The position numbers were made by a program, and so were the translations under genes. Positions 7,313 through 16,591 of a stretch of DNA of 64,000 nt are shown here, in pieces (position 1 is the first letter of the stretch; every line of letters starts with the position of its first letter). A model generated the notes under the pieces. The model had not been told where the DNA came from and ran no database searches. It saw only the letters and a list, made by a program, of their open reading frames with translations. This DNA is from CAVVIG01 sp050249955 (GTDB lineage: Bacteria > Acidobacteriota > Vicinamibacteria > Vicinamibacterales > CAVVIG01). The stretch is from assembly GCA_050249955.1 (NCBI GenBank), contig JBFWPN010000006.1:186001-250000 (forward strand). Reading direction: 5' to 3'.

Positions 7313-8472
7313 CCGGGTCCCGCGCGCGCCTCTGGTTCCTCGCTGCGCTGGCTGCGGCGAACATGATCGCGGCGGTGCTGATCTTCCGCGAGGACGACTT
7401 CCGCACCGTCCACGGATGGACCACCGCCTGGCTCGTGCAGGCCTCGGACATCTACGGCACGCGGATCTGGGCCACGGACTATCCACCGAATGCCATCGTG
7501 CTGTTCTCACCGATGGCGCTGCTGCCGTACGGCGTCGCGTCCTGGTCGTGGCTCCTTGGGGCCATGGCCCTGGCCGCCCTCGCGCCCACGCTCGCGGCCC
7601 GCTCGATCAGCGACGACGCATCACGTGAGGATCTGCTCCTCCTCACGGTCACGTTCCTGGCATGGAGCGGGACGCGAACGCTGCTCCAGTTCAGTCTCGT
7701 CACGCTCTGCCTGTCACTCGCAGCCGTGCGCCTGGCCGACCGGCGGCCTGCGCTGGCAGGCCTCCTCCTCGGTCTCGCGATTGCCAAGCCGCAGGTGGCC
7801 TTCCCGTTCTGCCTCTGGACCCTGATGACCGGCCGCTGGCGCGTCGGCCTGGCAGCGACGCTGACCGTCGGCGTGCTCTGGGGCGTTTACTGCCTGCGTG
7901 CCGGCGCCACACCCGTGGCCGTGCTCACCGGATACGTAGCCATCCTTGGATCGATCTACACGGGGCGGGAGCGACTGACCGGGTTCTCGGAGCTGAAGAC
8001 GCTGCTCCCCGACCACCTCGTGGACACGTGGGGTGTCGCGATCGCCGTGGCGCTCTTTGCGACCGCGGCAGCTGCGGCGCTCGTCGCGAGCGCACGTGCG
8101 GGGCAGGTAGAGGGCAGGCGTCCGAGCATGGACCTGCTGCCGGCCACGGCGTCGGCGGCGGTGCTCCTCGCCATCCGCCACATGTCACTCGCCTTCGTCA
8201 CGCTGCTGCCGGCGGCGGCGTTCCTTCTCCTGGATGGGGACGAGGAGACCCGCGCGCGGCGCCGACCGTTCTTCTGGGTCCTGCAGGCAGGTCTCATCGT
8301 CGATCTGCCAACCCTGCAGCACCGGATCGAGCTGTCGGGACTGGCGATGCCCTGGCTGGGACCGCTGCTGCTCCATTTCGACCGCCTGCTCATCTCAGGC
8401 TGCTTCGTCCTGCTCGTCCTGATTCAGCTGAGGACCCGGGTGACGCCCACGTCGTCGTTGGCCCGGGCGTGA
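7300..8472 (+). CDS. GT87-like (DUF2029) polytopic membrane protein
   Basis: A 390-residue protein with about ten hydrophobic segments. An early DIYGTRIWATDYPPNA stretch and LLLGLAIAKPQVAFPF match the polyprenyl-phosphate-mannose-dependent GT87 family, which works on the periplasmic side of the membrane. The GTG at 7300 overlaps the nucleotidyltransferase gene by 13 bases, the only start that keeps the first membrane segment intact. It is the last gene of the + strand RiPP operon and ends 3 bases from the convergent ligase gene. It may belong to the lasso operon or glycosylate an envelope component; the role is open. Confidence 0.65.
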   Translation: MDALTGSRARLWFLAALAAANMIAAVLIFREDDFRTVHGWTTAWLVQASDIYGTRIWATDYPPNAIVLFSPMALLPYGVASWSWLLGAMALAALAPTLAARSISDDASREDLLLLTVTFLAWSGTRTLLQFSLVTLCLSLAAVRLADRRPALAGLLLGLAIAKPQVAFPFCLWTLMTGRWRVGLAATLTVGVLWGVYCLRAGATPVAVLTGYVAILGSIYTGRERLTGFSELKTLLPDHLVDTWGVAIAVALFATAAAAALVASARAGQVEGRRPSMDLLPATASAAVLLAIRHMSLAFVTLLPAAAFLLLDGDEETRARRRPFFWVLQAGLIVDLPTLQHRIELSGLAMPWLGPLLLHFDRLLISGCFVLLVLIQLRTRVTPTSSLARA

Positions 8473-8475
8473 CGG

Positions 8476-9885
8476 TCAGCCCTTCGAGCGGAGCTGGGCT
8501 GGCACGAACAGCGTCAGGGCGAGCAGCACGACGAACAGCACGGCGTTGCCCGGCATCTGCAGGCTGAACTCCACCATCGCCTGTACCGCGATGAGGGCGA
8601 GCCCCGCGGCGGCACCGACCCGGATCCAGTGCAGCTCGACCCCATCGTCGCGCGACGACAGGCGGCTTCGTGCCGATCGGATGATGGCGATCAGCCCCAG
8701 CAGGACGAGCGCAAGCACGACCACGCCGCCCTCGACCAGCAACTGTACGTAGTCGTTGTGTGCCTCGTTGTAGTGCAGCCGGCGCCCGGTCGCGTCGGGC
8801 TCCTCGTACCGCATCGTCGCGGTGCCGAATGTATCGAGCCCGGAGCCGAGCATCGGGAATGCCGGCACCATCCGCGCGGCCATGCTCCAGATGTCGAGCC
8901 GCATGCCGATCGATTCGTTGTCGGAGACGAATCGATCCAGGCGGGCATCGCGCCCGGCCCACGTGAGGGCTCCCCCGAGCACGACGACCGTGGCAACACC
9001 AGCGATCGCCATGGAACGGAGCGAGCCGTGGCGTCCGGCCGCGACGGTCGCGCCGATGAAGAGCAGGGCCAGGCAGCCGATGCCCGACCGCGACCCGGTC
9101 ATCAGCAGCGACAGAGTCATCACGGTGGCGGCTACGAGGTAGAGCATCATGCGGCCGCCCTCTGGCTCGGACATCCAGAGGAGCAGGTCGCGGATGTCGC
9201 GCAACGGGCGCGTCAGCGCCTTCACCTGCGCCGTGGCCAGGCCGAGGGTCAGCGGGATTGCCATCAGCATCCACCCGGCGAAGTGGTTCTTGTTCACGTA
9301 CGGGCCGAACGGCGTGCTGAGGACGTACTCGGGCTGCCAGAATCCGTAGATCCGCATGCCCAGGTACGCGTTGTCGCCGAGCAGCGCCTTCTGCCCGATG
9401 CCGACGACTGCGAGCAGGCAGCCGATGACCACGATTCCGCGCGCACAATGGCCGGCGATCGTGCGGGACAGGACGCGCAGCAGGCCGACCAGCAACAGCA
9501 CCAGCGAACCGAAGAGCAGCAGGGCGGTGACCGTCAGGCGGGGCGCCAGCGAGATCGGGTGACGCAGGTCCGCGACGGCCCCCGTCAGTGGATCGATGCC
9601 GCGCGACCAGGCGAAATCGTACTGCGCGAGGTGCGCCACCGTACCGGGGCTGACGGTGGACAGGATGCTTCGCGGCAACGGCACGAGCTGCAGCAGGCCC
9701 ACGGCGGCGACTCCCGCGAACGTCAGGAGCAGCAGCCGGTGAGGCGACCACAGTGGCCGGTCGCCGATCGCCAGTCCCGCCAGGCCGAGCACCGCGCAGC
9801 CCGCCGCCAGCGGCGTGTAGGCCCATGGGTACACGGCGCCAAACGCGAACGTACCCCAGGCCACCAGCAGGAGGACGCCTGCCAT
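8476..9885 (-). CDS. O-antigen ligase-like (Wzy/WaaL family) membrane protein
   Basis: About 469 residues and roughly 11 hydrophobic segments. A central periplasmic-type region (SPGTVAHLAQYDFAW) and a later stretch with MLGSGLDTFGTA and HYNEAHNDYVQLLVEGG match the O-antigen ligase family (PF04932): the HNDYVQ... part is characteristic. It would join or polymerise undecaprenyl-linked glycan in the periplasm. The ATG at 9885 is chosen because it opens directly on the first membrane helix; a TTG at 9960 would add 25 residues and overlap the reductase gene by 35 bases. It is the final gene of the leftward EPS operon. Confidence 0.8.
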   Translation of the reverse strand: MAGVLLLVAWGTFAFGAVYPWAYTPLAAGCAVLGLAGLAIGDRPLWSPHRLLLLTFAGVAAVGLLQLVPLPRSILSTVSPGTVAHLAQYDFAWSRGIDPLTGAVADLRHPISLAPRLTVTALLLFGSLVLLLVGLLRVLSRTIAGHCARGIVVIGCLLAVVGIGQKALLGDNAYLGMRIYGFWQPEYVLSTPFGPYVNKNHFAGWMLMAIPLTLGLATAQVKALTRPLRDIRDLLLWMSEPEGGRMMLYLVAATVMTLSLLMTGSRSGIGCLALLFIGATVAAGRHGSLRSMAIAGVATVVVLGGALTWAGRDARLDRFVSDNESIGMRLDIWSMAARMVPAFPMLGSGLDTFGTATMRYEEPDATGRRLHYNEAHNDYVQLLVEGGVVVLALVLLGLIAIIRSARSRLSSRDDGVELHWIRVGAAAGLALIAVQAMVEFSLQMPGNAVLFVVLLALTLFVPAQLRSKG

Positions 9886-9925
9886 GACCACGAGGGCGCC
9901 GCGGGAGGCCCGGGAATGGCTGCGA

Positions 9926-11113
9926 CTACCCGATCGCGGAAACGACGACGCGTGAGGCAAGTTCCTTGACCAGGAGGCGGCGCGCCGGTGGATGCTTCAG
10001 CAGCGACATGATGAGGTGGCGGTGCTGGTTGAAACGGGCCGTGCGCCGGATGATCGGCATCACCCCGTTCGTGTGTGCCAGCTCGAACATCCCGTCGATG
10101 GCATCATCGTCCATCTGTTCGGCCAGTTCGCGCAGGGTCAGTTGGGCGCGCAGTTCGGGCCCGAGCCGCCGCTGCCACAGCTTCTGGTAGCGCTCGAGGA
10201 AGCCGGCGTCGAGGGTGTCGTTGCGGAGGGCAGGCGCGAGTACGTCCGCTGCGAGCGAGGCGCTGACCAGGCTGTAGTAGATGCCCCCGCCGGTGGTTGC
10301 CTTCACGATGCCCGCCGCGTCGCCGACCGCGATCACCCGATCCGCGAACGTGCGGTCGAGCGGGGCGAGGGGGAGCATCTTCTGGCGGGGAGCAACCGCG
10401 GTGTCGGCGGGGAAATGCATGCCCCAGCTCTCGCCGACCTGCAGCGCGAAACGCCTGAAGTAGCCAGCGGCATCCGCATCGCACATCAGGCCGACCCGCG
10501 CGTACGCGCCGCTGCGGCGCTGGACAGGCACCACCCAGGCGAAGCCGCGTGGGGCCACGTCGTTGCCGAAGTGCACCTCCACGTCGCCAGGGCGATCGAC
10601 CGGTATTTCGAGCTGTGCCGACCTCAGGTAGGCGGCCGGCATCCCGAGGCCGAGCCGACGGTGAAGGGCGTAGTTGGCTCCGCACGCCAGCACGCAGGCC
10701 CGACCGGAGTGCGGCTTTCCGCCGGCTTCGACGCTGACACTGTCCGGCGTGACCCGGATGGAGGTGATGCGTGCGCCGAGCCGCATGTGGACGCCGGCGG
10801 TGCGCGCGCGGTCGTGCAGGTTCTGATCGAACACCGCCCGGTCGACAACGAGCGCCTCGGTTGAGGGAGTGGTATACGAAATCGTCTGGCCCGAGGGCGA
10901 GTGGAAGCGGGCCACCGACAGCGGGTTCAGGATGGACGTGCGCGGAAGGTCGAATTCGTCGAACGCCTCGACTGCGAGCACGCCCGTGCAGTGGACGGGC
11001 TGACCCGTCACAGCATGTTCCTCGAACAGCGCGACATCGAACCCGGCGCCGGCCAGCCGTGCGGCGGTGAGCAGCCCTCCTGGTCCGCCGCCTATGACAA
11101 TGACGTCATGCAT
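9926..11113 (-). CDS. Geranylgeranyl-reductase-family FAD oxidoreductase
   Basis: A 395-residue flavoprotein with an N-terminal FAD-binding GGGPGGLLTAARL (residues 8-20) and the second FAD motif DRVIAVGDAAGIVKATTGGGIYYSL, read here in two parts around GDAAG. Cys42 in HCTGVL is in the position of the conserved cysteine of geranylgeranyl reductases. Family members reduce isoprenoid double bonds. Within an EPS operon the likely target is the polyprenyl carrier lipid, or a membrane prenol, giving a dolichol-like alpha-saturated unit. That is inference; other substrates are possible. Confidence 0.75.
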   Translation of the reverse strand: MHDVIVIGGGPGGLLTAARLAGAGFDVALFEEHAVTGQPVHCTGVLAVEAFDEFDLPRTSILNPLSVARFHSPSGQTISYTTPSTEALVVDRAVFDQNLHDRARTAGVHMRLGARITSIRVTPDSVSVEAGGKPHSGRACVLACGANYALHRRLGLGMPAAYLRSAQLEIPVDRPGDVEVHFGNDVAPRGFAWVVPVQRRSGAYARVGLMCDADAAGYFRRFALQVGESWGMHFPADTAVAPRQKMLPLAPLDRTFADRVIAVGDAAGIVKATTGGGIYYSLVSASLAADVLAPALRNDTLDAGFLERYQKLWQRRLGPELRAQLTLRELAEQMDDDAIDGMFELAHTNGVMPIIRRTARFNQHRHLIMSLLKHPPARRLLVKELASRVVVSAIG

Positions 11114-11238
11114 GCGAGGTCTTAGCGTAGCGCAGAGCCGTGATTCCCGTCACAGCACGCCGGTGCACAGGCGTGCATCTCCAGTGGGGTCGTCGCATTG
11201 CCCGGAACGAGACAGCGTTGCATCAGGACCCTCTCCGG

Positions 11239-12726
11239 TTATCGGCCGGAAGGGGTAGCCGCGGTAGCGGGCACGCGCCACAGGAACAGACCCTCGGCGA
11301 AGGCCTCTGCGGGACCGAGGCGGAGCGTACCGAGGGACCGGCCGGCGAGGGTGTCCACCATGCGCGGATTGCGGTACTCGAGCGATTGCAGGTCCAGGTT
11401 GGGCAGGAGGAACAGCCCGCCATTGAAGAGGACATACTCGATCGGCGTGCCGCGCTCGCGCGCCCGCGCGAGCAGCGCAGCGGGACCCTCCTGCTGCATG
11501 CGCTCCACGAGCCGCCGGTTCGACGTCAGCATGTCGGCCGCCACCACCTGGTTGCGGGTGTAGAAGGCGAGTGTCCCCGGCCACTCCGACACCAGGATCG
11601 TGGCGCGCTCGATGCCGAACTGCCGGACGAGGCGGAGCGTACGGAGCCCTTCGAGGCGGAACTCATCTGGGGGCGCGAGGCGGGTGGCCACCAGCGCCGC
11701 GCCCAGCGCCGCCACCGCGCTCCACTGGAGGACCTGGTCCAGGCGTGGACCGACCACGGGGGCTGTCGCGCACGCGAGCGACCAGGCCAGCAGCACGATC
11801 GGGAGCAGGTAGTACCAGTACCAGAAGGTGAAGCCGGCGGTGAAGAATCCCGTGTAGATCGCGTGCAGCACCGTCCCGGCGAGCAGGGGATAGAGCAGCG
11901 ACCGGATGCCCGTTAGACGCCGGCGCATCGTGAGCGCCGTGAGCGCGCCCACCCCCACCGGGATCCACCCGAAGAGCACGCTGTATCCGGACCACATGAC
12001 CACGAGGCCGCTGCCCGCCACCACGAACGACCCGACGTTCGGCAGGGGGAAGGTGGACTTGAGGAACCCGCTCACGGGCACCATCGAGCCGAAGAAGACC
12101 AGGTTGCTGCCGACGTAGGCCACGAGCGGCACGGTGCTGGCGAGCAGCATGTGGGCGGCGACGCCCCGGTCCAGGTGCCTCCACGCGTACCAGCCGAGGA
12201 ACGCCGCCACGTAGAACACGTTGTCCAGTCGCGCGAGGCAGACGCCGGCGGCCGCAAGCCCGGCGAGGACCGGACGCGGGCGTCCGTCGTGGTCTTCGTC
12301 GCTGACCACGCGCGCGAGCACCGAGTGCATGAGGAACGCCGCATGGGCCTCGGAGTAGAGCAACCCGAACGCCGCCAGGAACAGCACCGGGATGCACACC
12401 ACGGCGGCGCGGGGTAGCTCGGCCCGCTCGGCCACGCGTGCGAAGTTGAGTGCCCCGACTGCGGTGATGACGGTCACCAGTGGCACGCCGAACGCGGGCG
12501 CACGGAGCAGGTCGGGCGAGATCCACGAGACGACCCAGTCGTACCCCGCAAGCAGGTAGAGCCAGAGTGGATGGACGCCGTTGGTCGGCTCCGAGCCCCA
12601 GAAGCTCTGGACGCCATGCAGGGCCAGGTTCCTGGCGACGACTGCGTAGAAGTAGCAGTCCTCGGCGATGAAGACGATCGGGTTACGGAGCCAGAAGCCG
12701 GTCGCGAGCAGCAGGGCTGCCAGCAC
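11239..12726 (-). CDS. GT-C-type polytopic membrane protein (putative glycosyltransferase)
   Basis: About 495 residues with roughly ten membrane segments. After the first helix comes AEDCYFYAVVARNLA, an acidic loop typical of GT-C enzymes using polyprenyl-phosphate sugars, then TNGVHPLWLYLLAG. The C-terminal 110 residues are soluble and probably periplasmic. GTG at 12726 is chosen because it directly precedes the first helix and lies 29 bases after the sugar transferase stop; longer readings run into that gene. Exact sugar and acceptor unknown. Confidence 0.65.
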   Translation of the reverse strand: MLAALLLATGFWLRNPIVFIAEDCYFYAVVARNLALHGVQSFWGSEPTNGVHPLWLYLLAGYDWVVSWISPDLLRAPAFGVPLVTVITAVGALNFARVAERAELPRAAVVCIPVLFLAAFGLLYSEAHAAFLMHSVLARVVSDEDHDGRPRPVLAGLAAAGVCLARLDNVFYVAAFLGWYAWRHLDRGVAAHMLLASTVPLVAYVGSNLVFFGSMVPVSGFLKSTFPLPNVGSFVVAGSGLVVMWSGYSVLFGWIPVGVGALTALTMRRRLTGIRSLLYPLLAGTVLHAIYTGFFTAGFTFWYWYYLLPIVLLAWSLACATAPVVGPRLDQVLQWSAVAALGAALVATRLAPPDEFRLEGLRTLRLVRQFGIERATILVSEWPGTLAFYTRNQVVAADMLTSNRRLVERMQQEGPAALLARARERGTPIEYVLFNGGLFLLPNLDLQSLEYRNPRMVDTLAGRSLGTLRLGPAEAFAEGLFLWRVPATAATPSGR

Positions 12727-12755
12727 CGCGGGATGGCGTCGAAGGTGGGACAGGG

Positions 12756-13457
12756 CTAGACCTTGTCGCCGCGATGTTCCCAGCGGCCCCGGAACGTGAT
12801 CCAGAACGACAGCAGGATCAGGCGCACGTCCAGCCAGAAGCTCTCGCGCTTCGCGTAGACCCGATCGTACCGGAACTTGTTGCGGCGTCCGACATCCCGC
12901 GGCGCGTAGATCTGCGCGACCCCGGTGAGGCCCGGGCGCATCCGGCACCGGTCCTGGTAGCCCGGGATGTCCTCGAGCGCGATGAACTCCCCGCCGTCCG
13001 ACTCGATTTCACCTGGACGCAGCGCGCGCGGTCCAACGAAGCTCATGTCGCCACGGAAGATGTTCCAGAGCTGCGGCAGCTCGTCCATCGCCGTCGCACG
13101 CATCAGATGCCCGATCCGTGTGATGCGCGGGTCGCGCTCGGTGGCCTGCAGCGCGCCGACCACGGCCTCGGCGTTCGGGATCATCGATCGGAACTTGAAG
13201 ACGGTGAAGACCTTGCCACCCTCACCAACGCGGTCCTGCGTGTAGAACACCGGCCCGCCGTCCTCGTACTTGATCAGGGCGGCCAGCCCCAGCCAGATGG
13301 GCGAGGACAGCATCAGGCCGATGCCCGACAGGGCGATGTCGAGCGCCCGCTTGCCCATCGGCACGTCCACGGGCGGCAGCACCGTGGCGGCCCGTCCTGC
13401 TTCGAGCTTGCCGCCGTTCACCAGCACGCCCGTCCCGCTGTTGGATGATGCGTTCAT
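12756..13457 (-). CDS. Undecaprenyl-phosphate sugar phosphotransferase (short monotopic PGT)
   Basis: A 233-residue bacterial sugar transferase. One membrane segment (ALDIALSGIGLMLSSPIWLG) is followed by FKFRSM, the catalytic Asp-Glu of MDELPQLWNIFRGDMSFVGP and the C-terminal RPGLTGVAQI. It transfers a sugar-1-phosphate to undecaprenyl phosphate, the first step of the repeat unit. It has only the catalytic domain, unlike the second such enzyme at 42228-43613. ATG at 13457 follows two direct CCGATAC repeats. A longer frame upstream has no family similarity. Confidence 0.88.
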   Translation of the reverse strand: MNASSNSGTGVLVNGGKLEAGRAATVLPPVDVPMGKRALDIALSGIGLMLSSPIWLGLAALIKYEDGGPVFYTQDRVGEGGKVFTVFKFRSMIPNAEAVVGALQATERDPRITRIGHLMRATAMDELPQLWNIFRGDMSFVGPRALRPGEIESDGGEFIALEDIPGYQDRCRMRPGLTGVAQIYAPRDVGRRNKFRYDRVYAKRESFWLDVRLILLSFWITFRGRWEHRGDKV

Positions 13458-13459
13458 CT

Positions 13460-13474
13460 GTATCGGAGTATCGG
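13460..13474. repeat. Two direct GTATCGG repeats before the short PGT gene
   Basis: GTATCGG occurs at 13460-13466 and 13468-13474, that is, 8 bases apart and less than one helical turn, immediately upstream of the ATG at 13457 on the other strand. The same 7-mer occurs at 36376-36382, and its complement at 53387-53393, both in gene-free stretches. It also occurs in coding DNA, so regulatory meaning is uncertain. Confidence 0.3.
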
Positions 13475-13503
13475 CTCGAGCCCCGGGCCCGGACAGCCAC
13501 AGT

Positions 13504-14628
13504 CTAGCCGCGGCGGGCCACCGCAGCGTAGAGGCTCGACGTTTGGTCGACGAGGCGCCGGATGGAGAACTCGGTTTCCACGCGCTGCCGCCCCGCGTCC
13601 CCCATCCTCGCCCGCCGCTCCGGATCGTCCAGCAGCGTCCGGAGTGCCGCCGCCAGTGCCTCCGCATCGCCCGGAGGTACCACCAACCCGGTCACGCCAT
13701 GCTGGTTCACCCAGGGCACGCCTGACGGCAGGTCGGTGCAGATCACCGGCCTGCGGCACGACATCGCCTCGATCTGGACCATGCCGAACGCCTCTGCCCG
13801 GGTGATGGAGGGCAGCACGAACACATCGCACGCGTTGTAGAGCGCGGCCAGTTCTTCCTCGGAGGCATTGCCCGCGAACCGCACGCGGTCGGCGATTCCC
13901 AGGCTGGCCGCCTGCGCCTCGAGCGAGGTACGCAGTGGCCCGTCACCGACAACCACGGCGCCGGCGTCTACCGCAGCCAGAGCCCGCAGGAGCACGTCCA
14001 CCCCCTTGTACGGCACGAGCCGGCCCACGAACAGCACCATCGGTCCGGGAGACGCACTGCGCAGCGCCTGCACCCGCTCCGCGCGAGCCGGCGTCAGCGC
14101 ATGCTGATCCGGGTCGAGCGCGTAGGGGATCACGACGCACTTCGACCGGTACGGCGCAAGCTCCGCCGCGAACTGCGCCACCTGTGGTGATGCGACGACG
14201 ATGCGGTCGGCCAGGGTGAGCATGCGACGGAGGAACGGACGATAGAACACCTTGTACTTCCAGGCGGGGCGCACGACCTCGGCATGAATCCAGAAGATCA
14301 CCCGCGCCCGTGGACGGGCGATCAGATGCGACAGGAGCGCCACCGGGTTCGGCTCGTGGATCACCATCACGTCGGCATCGAGACGCCTCATCCAGACGGG
14401 GAACGTCGGGCACACGGCGACGGCCCCGACGCGACGGACTGCACCGACACGCGTAACCGGTACGCCATTCACCGTCTCCTGGACCGTAGCGTTCCCCTCG
14501 TTCGCCACCAGGACGTGGTTGTCGACGGTGCCGCTCTCGGCCTCAGCCAGGACCTGGAGCACTTTCTCCATGCCGCCGCGAGCCGGTGGATAGAACTTGC
14601 CGACGTGCAGGACACGTGGTGGCGTCAT
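13504..14628 (-). CDS. GT4 glycosyltransferase
   Basis: A 374-residue GT-B fold enzyme. The N-terminal Rossmann domain opens with RVLHVGKFYPPARGGMEKVL, and the C-terminal domain has VLFVGRLVPYKGVDVLL and the E-x7-E signature EAFGMVQIE. It should transfer a sugar from a nucleotide donor onto the lipid-linked repeat unit at the cytoplasmic face, with retention of configuration. ATG at 14628 overlaps the upstream GT stop (ATGA). The donor sugar cannot be read from sequence. Confidence 0.85.
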   Translation of the reverse strand: MTPPRVLHVGKFYPPARGGMEKVLQVLAEAESGTVDNHVLVANEGNATVQETVNGVPVTRVGAVRRVGAVAVCPTFPVWMRRLDADVMVIHEPNPVALLSHLIARPRARVIFWIHAEVVRPAWKYKVFYRPFLRRMLTLADRIVVASPQVAQFAAELAPYRSKCVVIPYALDPDQHALTPARAERVQALRSASPGPMVLFVGRLVPYKGVDVLLRALAAVDAGAVVVGDGPLRTSLEAQAASLGIADRVRFAGNASEEELAALYNACDVFVLPSITRAEAFGMVQIEAMSCRRPVICTDLPSGVPWVNQHGVTGLVVPPGDAEALAAALRTLLDDPERRARMGDAGRQRVETEFSIRRLVDQTSSLYAAVARRG

Positions 14629-15749
14629 GACGTCACCCTTCCGGCGAGGCGCGCATACACCGACCGCATGGCCTCCGCGTGCCCCGGCCACGAGAACAGC
14701 GCCGCGCGAGCGCTACGGGCAGCCACGGCTGCCGAGCGTGCCTGCGGGTCGCGTTGCGCGTCCGCCGCCGCCAGTACCTCGTGGCACCAGGCCGCGGTGT
14801 CGTCCATCGGGACGAACCGGACCGCATCGCCGCCTACTTCGCGGAACACCGGCAGGTCGGTGGCCACGACCGGTGCGCCGCACGCCAGCGCCTCCACAAC
14901 CGGCAGGCCGAACCCTTCCCGCTCGGACGTGGTGATCACCACGTCCGCTCGCCGATACAGCGCCGCGAGTTGCGGTGTTCCCAGGAAAGGCATCTGGACG
15001 ATGCAGTCGGTCAGGCCGAGACGTGCCGCCTGCTCCAGCTGTTCGGGCGTCAGGCGCCCGCCAGCCTTGATGAGGCGTGTGCCCGGCACCTGGCGCCGTA
15101 CGGCGGCGACCACGTCGAGCAGCCGGTCGATCCGCTTGCGCGGAATGCACGTCCCCACGTGCAGCAGGTCCAGCGTCGGGGCTGACGCCCCGAGTGCCTC
15201 ATCGGCCCACCGGGCCGCATCCGGATCGGGTGCGGCGAGGAAGGCGGGGTGCACGCCATTGGGCACGACGATGGTGCGCTCCGGTTCCAGCAGGCCGTAG
15301 CCGAGCATTTCGTCACGGGTCGCCGCGCTCGGGCAGGCCACCACTGCCGCCGCCTGCAGCCCGCGCAGGACGCGCCGCACAATCGCGCGTGGCAGCCGCG
15401 AGCGGTTCAGTGCGGGGTTCACGATCGGCAGGAACGCGTCGGCATCATGGCAGGTCACGACCGTCCGCGCGCGGTCCACCTCGGCGACCAGGTGCGCATA
15501 CGAGTGATCCACCACGTGGAAGACGTCGAACCGCGGGGCGACCGTACGCAGCCATCGCGGATAGTCCCAGTAGCGGTTGATATAGCGCGCCAGGAATGGC
15601 CGGCGGCGCATGCTCGGCCGGACCAGTGTGGGCATCACGCCTGGCCCCGCCAGATGGGCCAGCACCATGTCGGCCACGAGGTCCATGCTGGGCCAGCGCT
15701 CCTCCAGCAGGTCCGCGACAATGGCCACCCTGATCGGCTCGGCGCTCAC
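14625..15749 (-). CDS. GT4 glycosyltransferase
   Basis: A 374-residue GT-B enzyme with LLHVGTCIPRKRIDRLLD at the start of the C-terminal domain and EGFGLPVVE as the E-x7-E site. Its N-terminal domain is less typical than its neighbours and includes VFHVVDHSYAHLV and VVTCHDADAFLP. GTG at 15749 overlaps the methyltransferase stop (GTGA); the frame continues far upstream, but that part only mirrors the methyltransferase gene and shows no GT similarity. It takes part in repeat-unit assembly. Confidence 0.85.
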   Translation of the reverse strand: MSAEPIRVAIVADLLEERWPSMDLVADMVLAHLAGPGVMPTLVRPSMRRRPFLARYINRYWDYPRWLRTVAPRFDVFHVVDHSYAHLVAEVDRARTVVTCHDADAFLPIVNPALNRSRLPRAIVRRVLRGLQAAAVVACPSAATRDEMLGYGLLEPERTIVVPNGVHPAFLAAPDPDAARWADEALGASAPTLDLLHVGTCIPRKRIDRLLDVVAAVRRQVPGTRLIKAGGRLTPEQLEQAARLGLTDCIVQMPFLGTPQLAALYRRADVVITTSEREGFGLPVVEALACGAPVVATDLPVFREVGGDAVRFVPMDDTAAWCHEVLAAADAQRDPQARSAAVAARSARAALFSWPGHAEAMRSVYARLAGRVTS

Positions 15750-16552
15750 GGACGGGGCCGGCAGATCATCCAGGCCTGGCTGCTGCATGCGCCGCCCAGC
15801 ACGTTGAAGGGGGAGAACATCCGCTGCTCGATGACGAACAGGTCCTCGAGCCGCCGCTCGACCGCATGCCAGTTGAAGCCGTAGTGCGAGTGGAACTGTG
15901 CCGGCACCTCGCCGTACAGCGGCCGCACGACCTGCGTCTGCTTCGTCGCGAAGATCATCCGCAGCGCATCGCGGACCGGGTAACGCTCGTAGTGCCGGTA
16001 GTCGCTCAGACGCCGCCAGCCGGCCACGGTGCGGACCACGTACTTCAGGATGAAGGCCGGGCCCGTTTCGATCGGCACGCTGACGATCACGCGGCCGTTC
16101 GGCGTCACGAGCCGGCGCAGGTCCGAGACGACTGTCTGCAGCGCCTCCGGCGGACAGTGTTCCATCACTTCCATGCAGGTCACGACATCGTACGCCGCGT
16201 CGTGCGCCGCGCCCTGCAGGGCCGAGATCTCGCAGAAGGTGACGTTCGGCACCCCATGGAACCGGCGCGTGCAGTCGTCCACCTGCTCGGGTGCAATGTC
16301 GGCGCCCACGCACGACGCGAAGTGGCCGGCTACCATCGCGAGGAAGGTGCCGTCGCCCGCTCCGTAGTCGAGCAGCCGGCCTTCCGGGTTCCGCCCGGCC
16401 AGGGCCACCGCGGTCGTGAACCGTGCCCGGTGACTGAAGGCGATGACCGATGACGGGCAGTTCAGCTGCTTGTCGGCATAGTGCCCGTCCGCGACCGTGG
16501 TCACAGTCTGTTCCATCTCCACATGTGCGTTTTTCGGCATGAGTGGCAGCAC
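15746..16552 (-). CDS. SAM-dependent methyltransferase (class I)
   Basis: A 268-residue protein with SAM-binding motif I LLDYGAGDGTFLA, acidic loop VGADIAPEQ, and VTCMEVMEHCPPEAL as the post-I region. The C-terminal 80 residues are not a recognised catalytic part and may bind the glycan. Between two GT genes it most likely methylates a sugar of the repeat unit or caps the chain. ATG at 16552 leaves 39 bases to the upstream gene; an ATG at 16516 would give 256 residues and is also plausible. Confidence 0.8.
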   Translation of the reverse strand: MLPLMPKNAHVEMEQTVTTVADGHYADKQLNCPSSVIAFSHRARFTTAVALAGRNPEGRLLDYGAGDGTFLAMVAGHFASCVGADIAPEQVDDCTRRFHGVPNVTFCEISALQGAAHDAAYDVVTCMEVMEHCPPEALQTVVSDLRRLVTPNGRVIVSVPIETGPAFILKYVVRTVAGWRRLSDYRHYERYPVRDALRMIFATKQTQVVRPLYGEVPAQFHSHYGFNWHAVERRLEDLFVIEQRMFSPFNVLGGACSSQAWMICRPRP

Positions 16553-16591
16553 CTGTTAGCGATTGCCCGCAATGGGTCGATCCGGCAGGGC

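Noticed and set aside
8629..9969. A 446-codon + strand frame opposite the ligase gene
   Set aside because: Its Gln/His/Arg-rich translation has no fold or motif, while the - strand frame encodes a clear membrane protein.
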